Shown: positions 35,570 to 45,225, numbered from the stretch's first letter. The stretch is DNA of 64,000 nucleotides from an uncultured Eudoraea sp. (GCA_947258405.1 CAMYIE010000012.1:62001-126000); one strand, 5' to 3'. The notes: a model not told the origin generated them from the letters alone. Translations and numbers: made by a program.

Positions 35570-36538
35570 ATGAAAAGAATACTTACCGGCATACAAAGTA
35601 CAGGGACTCCTCATTTGGGAAACATACTGGGTGCTATAATTCCCGCCATCGAAATGGCAAAAAAGGAGCAGACCGAGTCTTTTCTTTTTATTGCGGATAT
35701 GCATTCGCTGACTCAGATCAAGGATGGTAGTAGCCTGCGCGATAATACCTATGCCACTGCCGCAGCCTGGCTCGCTTTCGGACTGGATGCTGAAAAAACC
35801 GTTTTCTACAGGCAAAGCGATGTCCCCCAGGTGACCGAACTGGCCTGGTATCTGAGTTGTTTCTTCCCCTACCAGCGTCTTACTCTGGCACATTCATTTA
35901 AGGATAAAGCCAATCGCCTTGAAGATGTCAATGCAGGCCTGTTTTCTTATCCGATGTTAATGGCCGCTGATATCCTACTTTACGATGCAGAGGTAGTACC
36001 GGTAGGCAAAGATCAGCTTCAGCATCTGGAAATGACCAGGGATGTCGCCTCAAGATTTCACGCCCAGATGGGTGATACTTTTGTGCTCCCGGAAGCTCAG
36101 GTCCAGGAGGAGATGCAGATCGTACCTGGTGTAGATGGGGAAAAAATGAGCAAAAGCAAAAACAATACTATCGATATATTTTTGCCTGAAAAAAAATTGC
36201 GCAAGCAGATCATGGGTATTGTAACCGACAGTACTCCATTGGAAGAACCCAAAGATCCGGATTCAGATAATGTTTTTGCTTTATATCGCCTTCTTGCTTC
36301 CAGCGATCAGATTGATGCTATGCGTAAAAACTATTTAGAGGGCAATTATGGATACGGGCATGCCAAACAAGCGCTGTTCGAATTGATCCTCGAAAGATTC
36401 GCTCCGATGCGACAAAAATTCAGCCACTATATCCAGCATCCTGAAGAACTAGATGACATCCTTAAACAAGGAGCCACCAAAGCTCATTTAGTCGCTGAAG
36501 ATGTGCTGGCCAGAGTTCGTTCGAGACTTGGATATTAA
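35570..36538 (+). CDS. trpS: Tryptophan-tRNA ligase
   Basis: The 322-residue class I aminoacyl-tRNA synthetase charges tRNA(Trp). The start is ATG 35570 (MKRILTGIQSTGTPHLGN), with a TTG two codons upstream rejected. HIGH-type motif is TPHLGN and the KMSKS motif is GEKMSKSKNNT. The substrate-binding region FIADMHSLTQIKDG is typical. No leader peptide or T-box-like structure is visible upstream, and the gene has its own promoter. Confidence 0.96.
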   Translation: MKRILTGIQSTGTPHLGNILGAIIPAIEMAKKEQTESFLFIADMHSLTQIKDGSSLRDNTYATAAAWLAFGLDAEKTVFYRQSDVPQVTELAWYLSCFFPYQRLTLAHSFKDKANRLEDVNAGLFSYPMLMAADILLYDAEVVPVGKDQLQHLEMTRDVASRFHAQMGDTFVLPEAQVQEEMQIVPGVDGEKMSKSKNNTIDIFLPEKKLRKQIMGIVTDSTPLEEPKDPDSDNVFALYRLLASSDQIDAMRKNYLEGNYGYGHAKQALFELILERFAPMRQKFSHYIQHPEELDDILKQGATKAHLVAEDVLARVRSRLGY

Positions 36539-36553
36539 CAATTGAAAATGCGT

Positions 36554-37657
36554 TTACACTGCTTCAAATACCTTACCCGGCAGGCAGCGGACCACTCCCT
36601 TCATTTCCATCTCCAATAAGGCAGAGGAGACCTTAAAAACTGGTAATTCACAGTTGATGGCTATGGAGTCTAGTTGTTGTTTGCCATCCTGTAGCAAAAA
36701 TTGATAAATGGTTTTTTCCGATTCCTGTAATTCGACGAACAAGCGTTTTTGTACCGATCTTTCTTTTGCCGGGTCCAGGGTCCAGTTCAGCAGATAGATC
36801 AGATCGGCTGCCGAAGTTATCAAATGAGCCTTTTGTTGCTTAATGAGGTTGTTAGTGCCAACACTGAAGCGGTCTCCAGGTCTGCCGGGAACAGCAAAAA
36901 CGTCTCGGTTATAACCAGCAGCAAGGTCGGCGGTAACCAGACTTCCTCCTTTTTCAGCCGATTCCACCACAACTGTGGCCTGGGTCATCCCGGCGATAAT
37001 TCGGTTTCTTCTTAGAAAGTTTTCACGCTCAGGTTGACTGGTGCTCCAGAATTCTGTTAGAAAACCGCCGTTGTCCACTACCTGTGCCATATAACGCGAA
37101 TGTATCCTGGGATAAATCTGATTGAGGCCATGGGCCAGGCAACCAATGGTCTGCAATCCATGTTTTATTGCTGCCTTATGCACGCAGATATCCACGCCAA
37201 GCGCAAAACCGCTAACTATTACAGGATTCAGTGCCGCAATTTCTTCTATAAATCGCTCACAGAAAGACCTCCCAAATTCCGTCATATTCCGGGTGCCTAC
37301 AACAGAAATTATTTTTTGATCCTGAAGCCTTATCCTGCCCCTGGCAAAGAGTAAAATAGGTCCGTCTGGACAGTGCTTGAGATACTCAGGATAGTCAGGA
37401 TCGCTAAAAAGCTGCATACGAATATCACTGCCCTTTACATAATTATATTCTTCAAGTGCAGCATCGAGATATCGCGAGTTAAACAATCCCCTAAGTGTAT
37501 ACTCTCCGACTCCTTCTATCCTGAGCAATGCTTTCTTTTTATCGCTAAAAACTGCGGATGGACTTCCACAATGGGCGATGAGCTTTTTGGCCGTAATATT
37601 CCCTATATGAGGAATGTTTTGTAGCCTTAAAGCCGCAATATGTTCATTATTAGTCAT
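36554..37657 (-). CDS. dprA: DNA-processing protein DprA (Smf)
   Basis: The 367-residue protein protects incoming single-stranded DNA and loads RecA during natural transformation. It has an N-terminal helix-hairpin-helix region (GNITAKKLIAHCGSP; LLRIEGVGEYTLRG), the Rossmann-like DprA core (IISVVGTRNMTEFGRSFCER; IVSGFALGVDICVHKAAIKH; VVVESAEKGGSLVTADLAA), and a C-terminal winged helix. It is convergent with trpS (16-base gap). Other competence genes are not in the window, but the presence of dprA is compatible with DNA uptake. Confidence 0.93.
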   Translation of the reverse strand: MTNNEHIAALRLQNIPHIGNITAKKLIAHCGSPSAVFSDKKKALLRIEGVGEYTLRGLFNSRYLDAALEEYNYVKGSDIRMQLFSDPDYPEYLKHCPDGPILLFARGRIRLQDQKIISVVGTRNMTEFGRSFCERFIEEIAALNPVIVSGFALGVDICVHKAAIKHGLQTIGCLAHGLNQIYPRIHSRYMAQVVDNGGFLTEFWSTSQPERENFLRRNRIIAGMTQATVVVESAEKGGSLVTADLAAGYNRDVFAVPGRPGDRFSVGTNNLIKQQKAHLITSAADLIYLLNWTLDPAKERSVQKRLFVELQESEKTIYQFLLQDGKQQLDSIAINCELPVFKVSSALLEMEMKGVVRCLPGKVFEAV

Positions 37658-37763
37658 TTATGATAGAACAGTGCTTTCTCTACAAATTACACAATATTTT
37701 ATGTTAATAAAAAGTTATATAGCAAGGTTTGAGGGGCCACTAATTTTTTTGATCTTTGTAAAA

Positions 37764-38708
37764 ATGGGAGCAATTGGATACATAGAAGAACTTCTGTATC
37801 GCTATAACTGCGTGGTAGTGCCCGAATTTGGTGCTTTTCTCACTCAGAATAAACCAGCATATATCCACAGGCCCACAAATACCATTTTTCCTCCAGCCAA
37901 ACTCATTTCTTTTAACGAACAATTATCTTCAAACGACGGCCTGCTTGTTTCCTATATGGCGAATGCCGAGGGTACGTCTTACGAAGAGATGTTAAAGAAC
38001 CTTTTGGAAGAGTCAAAGCATTGGATGCATCAATTGAAAAAAGGTGAAAGATTAGGGCTAGATAATATTGGTGAACTATGGCTGAACCGGGAAGGAAAAA
38101 TTCAATTTCAACCCAATAAGAAAATCAACTTCCTCACTTCCTCGTTTGGGCTGAACTCTATCATTACCTCCTCTGTCACAAGGGAAGTGCTGAAAGAACA
38201 AGTCGAAGAACTGGAAGAAAAGATCCCATTTATTATCACCCCTGAGGAGCGCAGCAAAGGATCCTATAGAGAAGTATTCAAATACGCGGCTGTGATTCTC
38301 CTTGCCATCTCTACCGGTCTTACCGGCTTTAAGATCTATAATGAAACCATTTCTACCCAGCAAATGGTGCATCAGAAGGCCCAGGAAATTGTATCAAAGA
38401 ACATACAGGAAGCAACATTTTTTAATTCAAAGCCTTTTGAATTACCCGTGCTTTCTATCGATGTAAATAAGGAAGCAGGTCCGCGACACCATATCATTGC
38501 TGGTGCGTTCAGGGTAATGGAAAACGCCGATAAAAAAGTGCGTCAGTTAAGAGAAAAAGGATATCAGGCAGAGTATTTGGGCAAAAACAAATTCGGATTG
38601 CACCAGGTTACTTATGGCAGCTATGCAGAGCCAAAGGAAGCGCTCAAATTCCTGAAACAAATTCGGCAGACAGAATCGGCCGATGCCTGGTTACTCTCGA
38701 GAAAATAA
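37764..38708 (+). CDS. HU-CCDC81-like plus SPOR-domain membrane protein
   Basis: The 314-residue protein starts at ATG 37764 (MGAIGYIEELLYRYNCVVVP); the longer ORF overlaps dprA on the opposite strand and is not used. The N-terminal region (to about 130) looks like the bacterial HU-CCDC81 pair of domains. One membrane span (VFKYAAVILLAISTGLTGFK) lies around residues 173-192. The C-terminal region (HHIIAGAFRVMENADKKVRQ; GLHQVTYGSYAEPKEALKFL) is a SPOR domain, which binds septal peptidoglycan stripped of stem peptides. A DNA- or partner-binding cytoplasmic domain linked to a periplasmic SPOR domain suggests a role at the division site. Confidence 0.85.
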   Translation: MGAIGYIEELLYRYNCVVVPEFGAFLTQNKPAYIHRPTNTIFPPAKLISFNEQLSSNDGLLVSYMANAEGTSYEEMLKNLLEESKHWMHQLKKGERLGLDNIGELWLNREGKIQFQPNKKINFLTSSFGLNSIITSSVTREVLKEQVEELEEKIPFIITPEERSKGSYREVFKYAAVILLAISTGLTGFKIYNETISTQQMVHQKAQEIVSKNIQEATFFNSKPFELPVLSIDVNKEAGPRHHIIAGAFRVMENADKKVRQLREKGYQAEYLGKNKFGLHQVTYGSYAEPKEALKFLKQIRQTESADAWLLSRK

Positions 38709-38738
38709 AAAACTCCTTTCTCTTAATCCTCTAAGCCA

Positions 38739-38746
38739 TATCTTTG
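38739..38746 (+). promoter_or_regulatory. Candidate -7 box of the thioesterase gene
   Basis: TATCTTTG is an exact TAnnTTTG match, 14 bases before the ATG at 38761, with TTTC at about the -33 position (38717-38720). Confidence 0.45.
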
Positions 38747-38760
38747 CGGAAATTTTTAGA

Positions 38761-39276
38761 ATGAAAGCCAAACATCCGCGTGATTCCAGAACTATAATGA
38801 CTGATATGGTTCTTCCCAGCGAAAGCAATCCCCTCAATAATCTTTTCGGAGGTGAATTACTGGCCCGAATGGACCGGGCAGGCAGTATTTCGGCAAGAAG
38901 ACATAGCAGGAGGATAACCGTAACAGCTTCAGTAAACCATGTAGCCTTTAACCGCTCGGTGCCACTTGGCAGTGTTGTAACCGTTGAAGCGGCCATATCC
39001 CGTGCATTTAACACCTCCATGGAAGTCTATATAGATGTGTGGATGGAAGACCGGTTCAGTGGTGAAAGGATTAAAGCCAACGAAGCCATATATACGTTTG
39101 TAGCTGTAGACGATGCAGGAATACCTACTGCAGTCCCAGAATTAGAACCCGAAACAGAACTGGAAAAAGAGCGTTTTGCGGGGGCTTTACGCAGAAAACA
39201 GTTAAGCCTGGTCCTAGCCGGTAAAATGAAGCCTGCTGAGGCTACGGAACTTCGTGCTCTTTTTATAGATAGCTAG
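38761..39276 (+). CDS. Acyl-CoA thioesterase (hotdog fold)
   Basis: The 171-residue protein starts at ATG 38761 (MKAKHPRDSRTIMTDMVLPS). The motif LPSESNPLNNLFGGELLARM is the hotdog-fold thioesterase sequence with the catalytic Asn/Asp region, and VNHVAFNRSVPLGSVVTVEA follows. It belongs with the YciA/Acot-type acyl-CoA thioesterases, which hydrolyse acyl-CoA in the cytoplasm. Substrate chain length is unknown. Confidence 0.9.
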   Translation: MKAKHPRDSRTIMTDMVLPSESNPLNNLFGGELLARMDRAGSISARRHSRRITVTASVNHVAFNRSVPLGSVVTVEAAISRAFNTSMEVYIDVWMEDRFSGERIKANEAIYTFVAVDDAGIPTAVPELEPETELEKERFAGALRRKQLSLVLAGKMKPAEATELRALFIDS

Positions 39277-39285
39277 TGAACACTA

Positions 39286-40122
39286 TTAGAAATCGAAAGT
39301 GTCCGGATCTGGACCGAAGCGCTGGCCTCGGTCGAGTTGGTCTAAAAAGGCTACATCTTCAGCCGATAATTCGAAGTCGAATATGTCGGCATTACTCGCG
39401 ATCCTTTCCTTTTTAGAAGACTTGGGTATAGTGACAACTCCCTTCTGCAAATCCCAGCGCAGTACTATCTGTGCGATGCTTTTCTCATACTTTTGGGCCA
39501 TTTCTTTAAAAGTCTCCATTGCAAAAATTTTACCCTGCATCATAGGAGACCACGCTTCGTACCGTATACGGTGGGTACGGCAATAATCGAGCAGATCCTG
39601 TTGTACCAGATAAGGATGGAATTCCATTTGATTGACCATTGGTACGATTTCAGCTGAAGTTAGGAGATCCTCCAAATGGTGTTGCAAAAAATTACTCACC
39701 CCTATTGACCTGATCCGCTTATCGGCATAAAGCCGTTCCAGAGCACGCCATGTTTCCTTGTATTTCCCAGCTACCGGCCAATGTATCAGGTAAAGATCTA
39801 AGTAATCGGTGCCTAACTTTGCCAGGCTATCATCAAAAGCTTTAAGAGTGCGGTCGTAACCCTGATCCGAATTCCAGACTTTGCTTACCAGGAAAATCTC
39901 CTCGCGTGGTACTGAAGATTCCTTAATCCCCTGTCCTACTCCAGATTCATTATTATAAACCGAGGCGGTATCGACATGCCTGTATCCTTCTTCAAGCGCC
40001 CATTTAACAGAATTTATTACTTCCTGACCATCTTCTGAAAGATAGACCCCAAGTCCAAAATACGGCATCTCTACGCCATTGTGAAGCGTAAATGTTCCCT
40101 TGATATCTGTAATGGCGCTCAT
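39286..40122 (-). CDS. Aldo/keto reductase
   Basis: The 278-residue NADPH-dependent oxidoreductase has a complete catalytic tetrad: Asp51 and Tyr56 in RHVDTASVYNNE, Lys81 in FLVSKVWN, and His114 in LYLIHWPV. The C-terminal cofactor motif is VVTIPKSSKKERIASNADIF. It matches the DkgA-like branch (2,5-diketo-D-gluconate reductase family), but the natural substrate is unknown. It is downstream of the envC-like gene (11-base gap) and may be a late gene of that operon. Confidence 0.92.
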   Translation of the reverse strand: MSAITDIKGTFTLHNGVEMPYFGLGVYLSEDGQEVINSVKWALEEGYRHVDTASVYNNESGVGQGIKESSVPREEIFLVSKVWNSDQGYDRTLKAFDDSLAKLGTDYLDLYLIHWPVAGKYKETWRALERLYADKRIRSIGVSNFLQHHLEDLLTSAEIVPMVNQMEFHPYLVQQDLLDYCRTHRIRYEAWSPMMQGKIFAMETFKEMAQKYEKSIAQIVLRWDLQKGVVTIPKSSKKERIASNADIFDFELSAEDVAFLDQLDRGQRFGPDPDTFDF

Positions 40123-40133
40123 AATTTATGATA

Positions 40134-41360
40134 TTAAAGCCTGTAGATCCACTCCTCAGGATTCAGGCGGGTTGCATCCCGATAAAGATAAAATTTTAGT
40201 TGGGTAAGTCCATTAAACCGATTGGTATATATTTCTCCCAATTCATCTTTGACTATTACCTTGTCTCCTTTTTTAACATAGAGGTTCGAAAGATTATAAT
40301 AGGTGCTTATATAATTACCGTGTTTGATCTGGACACCTTTGTTTCCTCCGGGAACCGCCAATATCGCAATAACTTCCCCGTCGAAAACAGCTCTTGCTTT
40401 TGCTCCTTCATCGGTGGCGATAATAACACCATTACTCCTGTGTTTAATCCCGGGGTAAAGTGCATCTTTATATACGCCATAGCCCTGCCTTTTAACACCT
40501 CGTTCCACAGGCCATATAAGTTTACCCTTGCTTTCGGAAAAATTCCTGGCCATCAGACTTGCCTCGGGAGTCATTACGAAACTACTGCTGTTTGCCGATC
40601 CACCTGCTTCTTTGTTTGCCGCTGCGATCGCAGACCGGATAAGCCTCTCGATCTGCCTGTCGAGCTTTTTAGTCTCTTCGGTTTTTTTACGAATTTGTGT
40701 GGCGTATTTGCTTTCATTCTGACGAATCGATTTTAGGAGTTCTTTCTGTGACTTGATCTCTATCAGCATTTGATTCTTAGCCTTTAAGTTATCAGCGATT
40801 AAAACGTCCTTGGTTCTTTTCTGTTCAGACAACTCCTGGTTTAACTGTGTGAGTTCTGTAGTTTTCTCAGCGATTTCCTCCCCCTGCATTTTTCTGTATT
40901 GAGTATATTGTTTCATATACTCTAACCTCTTCAACGCCTGAAAAAATGTTTCTGAAGATAAGAGGAACATCAAACGATTCTGTTGAGATTTGTTTTGATA
41001 TGACTTTCTGATCATCTCGGCATACTCGTCTTTCAATACCTCAAGATCTTCACGAAGTTTACTGATATTCCGTATGTTCGTATTGATCTGCCGGCTTAGC
41101 AAATTTGCCTGTTGATTCGTCACCCTGATCAGTTGTTGCCTAACATTGATCCTTTGGTCGAGTACTTCGAGTTGATCCAATATGGTGCCCTTTTGTTTTT
41201 TCTCGACAACGAGCAATCGATTGATCTCATTTATCTCCTGCTGGAGTTGTTCTCTTTTAGCCTCCAGCTTTTTCTGTTCGTTAGTTTGGGCAGATAAGGA
41301 ATAGCCTCCGCAGAATAACACTGCGATCAGAAAGAAAATATATGGAACTTTAATCCGCAT
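40134..41360 (-). CDS. envC: Murein hydrolase activator EnvC-like, coiled coil plus degenerate M23/LytM domain
   Basis: The 408-residue exported protein has a signal peptide (MRIKVPYIFFLIAVLFCGGY, ending ...SAQ). A long coiled coil follows, with about 220 residues of Q/E/K/L heptads (EQKKLEAKREQLQQEINEIN and later segments). The C-terminal LytM/M23 fold (HRSNGVIIATDEGAKARAVF; VQIKHGNYISTYYNLSNLYV) lacks the H-x-x-x-D and H-x-H zinc ligands at their usual places, as in EnvC, which activates amidases rather than cutting peptidoglycan itself. It likely acts in the periplasm on cell separation. The gene follows the DUF4292 lipoprotein with no gap (its ATG touches the preceding stop). Confidence 0.88.
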   Translation of the reverse strand: MRIKVPYIFFLIAVLFCGGYSLSAQTNEQKKLEAKREQLQQEINEINRLLVVEKKQKGTILDQLEVLDQRINVRQQLIRVTNQQANLLSRQINTNIRNISKLREDLEVLKDEYAEMIRKSYQNKSQQNRLMFLLSSETFFQALKRLEYMKQYTQYRKMQGEEIAEKTTELTQLNQELSEQKRTKDVLIADNLKAKNQMLIEIKSQKELLKSIRQNESKYATQIRKKTEETKKLDRQIERLIRSAIAAANKEAGGSANSSSFVMTPEASLMARNFSESKGKLIWPVERGVKRQGYGVYKDALYPGIKHRSNGVIIATDEGAKARAVFDGEVIAILAVPGGNKGVQIKHGNYISTYYNLSNLYVKKGDKVIVKDELGEIYTNRFNGLTQLKFYLYRDATRLNPEEWIYRL

Positions 41361-42161
41361 TTATTTTACCAGTATCTCATCGTAACCCTTGGGAATCCTG
41401 TAGGGGAAATTTAGATCTCTGTCGAATTCAATATTTTTATAGGTGATTTCTATAAAGGTACGCTGCATAGATTCAATGGCCATGATACCCACCTCGTGCG
41501 GAAGAACCCTATCACCGTATTTTAAATAGTTTTTATAGTGAATATCCAGCAATCTTTTCTCGACAGGTTGTGACAATTGTTGTCGTGCAAGTTTATAGTT
41601 TTCCGGTTCAACAAAGAACAGGGATTTGAGAATTTCCGAACTTTTTTTAGGTGTTAGTTCGTAATACTTACCATTGGGTTGGGCATTATACTTCAACTCT
41701 CTTAAGTCGAATAGTGCTTCCCCGGTCAGTAAGTTCTGGATTTTGAAGTAATCGATGTCGAATCCAAGGATATCACTGAAATAGGAAAAATCTCCATCGA
41801 AATATTCGTTCTGTAACTTGTTATAAAATGATACCCTGCCCGGAGTGATGTAAGCTTTTATAACCCCCAGCGGGGCGCTTATCCAGATAGCCTGGTCTTT
41901 TTTCATGCGAAAACTAACCCCCACACTCTGTGTGCTGCTGCCCTCAGAATAATCGATCTTTATTTTTCCGCTAATGGTCGTGAAGTCCAGTTTATTCTTA
42001 TAGTGATTTGCAATAATTGTTTTAGCCGGGATGTCTTTAGTAATTTCTTCCCCTGTAATGGTTTTGGCAGATTTACAGCCGACAAATAGAAAAATGATCA
42101 ATCCCAGCAATAGTGTCTTTGCCTTTATAAGACCGATATATATATTGGGATCAGGAGCCAT
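41361..42161 (-). CDS. DUF4292 lipoprotein
   Basis: The 266-residue protein starts at ATG 42161 (MAPDPNIYIGLIKAKTLLLG) with a lipobox at FVGC. A 20-codon upstream extension is not used. The mature domain (FTTISGKIKIDYSEGSSTQS; ISAPLGVIKAYITPGRVSFY; LTGEALFDLRELKYNAQPNG) fits DUF4292, a LolA/LolB-like fold found in Bacteroidota. A role in lipoprotein or lipid handling is a guess from fold. It overlaps the end of the TPR gene by 11 bases. Confidence 0.85.
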   Translation of the reverse strand: MAPDPNIYIGLIKAKTLLLGLIIFLFVGCKSAKTITGEEITKDIPAKTIIANHYKNKLDFTTISGKIKIDYSEGSSTQSVGVSFRMKKDQAIWISAPLGVIKAYITPGRVSFYNKLQNEYFDGDFSYFSDILGFDIDYFKIQNLLTGEALFDLRELKYNAQPNGKYYELTPKKSSEILKSLFFVEPENYKLARQQLSQPVEKRLLDIHYKNYLKYGDRVLPHEVGIMAIESMQRTFIEITYKNIEFDRDLNFPYRIPKGYDEILVK

Positions 42162-43071
42162 TTTTAATTTTTCTAAGATACATGTTTGCCTTTGTCGGAT
42201 TTCCCAAAATCTTGTAAACATCGGCTAATTCTCTGTAAATCTGATCAACGAGAGCTGTGTCGTCGAGCAAAAAATCAAGAGAGGATTCCAGAACCTTGGC
42301 CGCCTCTTCTGCGTTGTTGTTCAGGGCAAGGGCTTTCCCCATCATCAGATAAAAATAGGGTTGGGAAGGGAATAATTCAAGGGCTTCGGATGCCGCAGAT
42401 TCAAGGCCTGTGTAGTCCTTTTGAGCCAATAGATTCTCGAGTTTCTTTTTGTATTCCTCCAGCGGATCTTCTTCAATATCTTCTTCTGATTCTTCAGGAA
42501 AGTTGTCCTTCATCCTTTTCGAAGCCATATCGATCGAATCTTTGATTTTGGCCGTAAGATCGCTGGTGAAGCTCGAAACTCTCATTTCTTTCAGGATCTT
42601 TAGCGATTCCTTATAATCTCTCTTCTTGTAATAGATCAACGCGAGATTCTGCTTGAGCATTTCATTTTGAAAAGGGATCCTGGAGCTTAAATCGGTGGAT
42701 GAGCGCCCCAACTGCTGAAGTGATTCGATAAAAGTACTGGCATACCAATAATTTTCGGGCTTACTTTTCAGCGCATCTATACTGTATTCCAAAGCAGAGG
42801 CCCAGTCTTTCTGTTTTAGATATAACTTAGCCAGTTCGTGATCGATGGTGGCAATGCCGGGTTCCAACTGTCTGCATTCGAGCAGAAGATTGATGGCTCT
42901 GTCATAATTCTCGATCCCTTTTTGTTTTAGTGCCTCAAAGAAAAGTTCCTGAAATTCGTCGGTATATTCTTCCAGGTAGAATTCTGCGCTTTCCTCTTCC
43001 TGGGCATTTGCCAGGCCCAATCCCATTAATACCAACACCAGGAATACTATCTTGCCAACATTCATCTTCAT
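42151..43071 (-). CDS. Secreted tetratricopeptide repeat protein
   Basis: The 306-residue protein starts at ATG 43071, preceded by GAGGAAGGGAAA, a rare good Shine-Dalgarno sequence in this genome. A second ATG two codons later (43065) is also possible. It has a signal peptide (MKMNVGKIVFLVLVLMGLGL, ending ...ANAQ) and TPR-like repeats (YDRAINLLLECRQLEPGIAT; WASALEYSIDALKSKPENYW; YKESLKILKEM; YTGLESAASEALELFPSQPY). It probably scaffolds other envelope proteins. The 63-codon longer frame runs back over dut and is rejected. Neighbours are dut upstream and DUF4292 downstream. Confidence 0.85.
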   Translation of the reverse strand: MKMNVGKIVFLVLVLMGLGLANAQEEESAEFYLEEYTDEFQELFFEALKQKGIENYDRAINLLLECRQLEPGIATIDHELAKLYLKQKDWASALEYSIDALKSKPENYWYASTFIESLQQLGRSSTDLSSRIPFQNEMLKQNLALIYYKKRDYKESLKILKEMRVSSFTSDLTAKIKDSIDMASKRMKDNFPEESEEDIEEDPLEEYKKKLENLLAQKDYTGLESAASEALELFPSQPYFYLMMGKALALNNNAEEAAKVLESSLDFLLDDTALVDQIYRELADVYKILGNPTKANMYLRKIKNGS

Positions 43072-43117
43072 TTTCCCTTCCTCTGTTTCATAACCTCTTT
43101 TGTGTTGAGTCGTCTCG

Positions 43118-43561
43118 CTACCGAGTCCCCGTACTTCCAAATCCGCCTGTACCTCTCGCAGTTTCACTGAGTTCTTCCGCCTCCGTCCAGATAATCCTTT
43201 CGTGTTTTGCCACCACCAATTGTGCGATACGCTCGCCATCTTCCAGTGTATACGGTTCATTGGATAGATTCACAAGAATTACGCCAATCTCCCCCCGGTA
43301 GTCCGCGTCGATGGTTCCCGGTGTATTTAAAACCGTAATGCCAAATTTTGCCGCCAAACCACTGCGCGGCCTAACCTGGGCTTCAAGACCTATTGGAAGC
43401 TCTATAAACAAGCCGGTTTTAATCAATGACCTCTCTAAGGGTTGCAACGTAACAGGGCTACTTATATTGGCCCTGAGATCCATTCCGGCAGATGCGATGG
43501 TTTTATATTCAGGTAGTTTGTGGTTGGATCTGTTTATGATCCTAACATCTATACTCGACAT
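43118..43561 (-). CDS. dut: Deoxyuridine 5'-triphosphate nucleotidohydrolase
   Basis: The 147-residue trimeric dUTPase removes dUTP and yields dUMP for thymidylate synthesis. All five motifs are seen: [48 protein letters not shown] and [10 protein letters not shown]. It begins one base after the flippase stop. A nucleotide enzyme in an envelope-gene operon is a common conserved arrangement in flavobacteria (from memory). Confidence 0.97.
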   Translation of the reverse strand: MSSIDVRIINRSNHKLPEYKTIASAGMDLRANISSPVTLQPLERSLIKTGLFIELPIGLEAQVRPRSGLAAKFGITVLNTPGTIDADYRGEIGVILVNLSNEPYTLEDGERIAQLVVAKHERIIWTEAEELSETARGTGGFGSTGTR

Positions 43562-43562
43562 A

Positions 43563-45044
43563 TCAGTTTGATTTGCGTGTAAAACTAAGGATAATCCTTC
43601 TTAAAATTTCTCTCTCCATACGATAAACCAAAGTCAAAAATACCAAAAGAAGCAACGATCCCACGATAAGATTTCGGTCGAAAACATAAAAAGAAAGGGC
43701 AGAAAACAAAATGGAAATCAGAGAATAGAAAATTATCTTTCGAAGATTATACGGTATTCGATAATATTTTCTGCCATAGAAAAAAGAGAGGAACATCATC
43801 GTTGAATAGGCAGCCAATGTAGCCAGTGCGGAAGCATAGTACCCTATTTTTGGTATAAACAAATAGTTGATAACTATGGTGATCAAAGCACCGAACAAGG
43901 AGAAATAAGCCCCATATCGGGTTCTGTCGGTTACCTTATACCAAACCGAAAGATTATGATAGATACCCAAACAAAAACTAGCAAGCAATATTATCGGTAC
44001 AACAGGAAGGGCCTCCCAATAGGCTTTTTCAATAATCAGTTTTAGAACATCAGAAAATACAACTACGACCAAAAGTATCACGCTGCCCAGCACAACAAAA
44101 TAGTCTGTGATCAGAGCGTAGGCTTTCTTGGGGTTTTCTGATGAAGCATGACTAAAAAAGAAGGGTTCGATACCCAGGCGAAATGCAGTGGCAAAAAACG
44201 TCATAAACAGTGCCAGCTTATAGCAGGCCGAATATTTACCGAGTTCACTCTTGGCGATATTCTCGGGGAGCAACTCGGCCAGCAGTATCCGGTCGAAGAC
44301 TTCATTTATTGTATAAGCGATCCCGGCCACCATAACAGGCAGGCTATATCTCAGCATTTGACGCCAAATTTTTCCATCAAAGACATATTTAGTTCGGAAA
44401 TAGGTGCTGCTCATTATGATCAGGGTAACGGCACTTGCGACTAAATTGGATATAAATATGTACGATATCTCAAAATCCAGAATATAAATGGCATTGAGCA
44501 ATCCCTTTGGGTTGTAAGTAGCCAGTTCAGGAAGCAGCAGCAGGAAAAAGAGATTCAACCCAAGGTTCAATGACACATTGAATATTTTGATCAGCGCATA
44601 TTTAAGCGGTTTTTCGGCCGCCCTCAACCATGCAAAAGGTATAATCACCAGAGCATCGAGAGATAGAATGATAATAACATACTTGATATATCGATATTCA
44701 ATATTAAGGGCCTGTGCAAGTGATTCTCGAAAAACGGTGGCCAGCACCAAAAAAAGCACAGTACTTGCCAAAATGGAGATCAAAGAAGTGGAGATTACCT
44801 TTTGTTTATCGGATTCCCGGTTAAAAAAGCGAAAAAAGGCCGTTTCCATACCATAGGCCAGAATTACGTTAAAGATGGCAAACCATGTGAAAATAAGTGT
44901 GACTTCGCCATAGGAGCCTGGTGGCATTACCCTGGTGTAGAGTGGCACCAGGATAAAAGACAGCATACGAGGCAGAACGGTGGCCAGACCGTATATAAAT
45001 GTATGTTTAAAGAGTTTTTTGAATAAGCTCAACCCGTTGCGCAT
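43563..45044 (-). CDS. Oligosaccharide flippase (Wzx/MATE-like polysaccharide exporter)
   Basis: The 493-residue membrane protein has about 14 hydrophobic segments. It begins [20 protein letters not shown], the amphipathic start typical of the polysaccharide biosynthesis/Wzx MOP-superfamily proteins. Such proteins flip lipid-linked sugars across the inner membrane. The cargo (O-antigen, capsule, or a cell-wall precursor as for MurJ) cannot be told apart here. It heads the set flippase-dut-TPR-DUF4292-envC, so a cell-envelope role is likely. Confidence 0.88.
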   Translation of the reverse strand: MRNGLSLFKKLFKHTFIYGLATVLPRMLSFILVPLYTRVMPPGSYGEVTLIFTWFAIFNVILAYGMETAFFRFFNRESDKQKVISTSLISILASTVLFLVLATVFRESLAQALNIEYRYIKYVIIILSLDALVIIPFAWLRAAEKPLKYALIKIFNVSLNLGLNLFFLLLLPELATYNPKGLLNAIYILDFEISYIFISNLVASAVTLIIMSSTYFRTKYVFDGKIWRQMLRYSLPVMVAGIAYTINEVFDRILLAELLPENIAKSELGKYSACYKLALFMTFFATAFRLGIEPFFFSHASSENPKKAYALITDYFVVLGSVILLVVVVFSDVLKLIIEKAYWEALPVVPIILLASFCLGIYHNLSVWYKVTDRTRYGAYFSLFGALITIVINYLFIPKIGYYASALATLAAYSTMMFLSFFYGRKYYRIPYNLRKIIFYSLISILFSALSFYVFDRNLIVGSLLLLVFLTLVYRMEREILRRIILSFTRKSN

Positions 45045-45172
45045 TAGGTAGGGTCTAAAAGTAGCTATTTATGGGCTTTGAACAAAGTCGGTTAGAGCTC
45101 AGCTGCCAGGATTGGCATTATTATTTAGGTTAGTGACTTAGGCGGTAACCAACATTATTTTATAGTGTGGCA

Positions 45173-45200
45173 TAAAAAAGCCTCCACCGGAGGCCTTTTA
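45173..45200 (-). terminator. Intrinsic terminator of the atp operon
   Basis: Stem GCCTCC / GGAGGC with a 3-base loop (ACC on the plus strand), followed on the minus strand by TTTTTT. It lies 26 bases after the atpG stop and before the flippase gene. Confidence 0.85.
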
Positions 45201-45225
45201 TATTTAGAAAAAAGAATATTTCTAT

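Noticed and set aside
37614-37763. Extension of the SPOR protein
   Set aside because: It lies on the opposite strand over the dprA start; ATG 37764 begins a well-formed domain.
43072-43260. 63-codon extension of the TPR gene
   Set aside because: It overlaps dut in another frame, while ATG 43071 has a good Shine-Dalgarno and is followed by a signal peptide.
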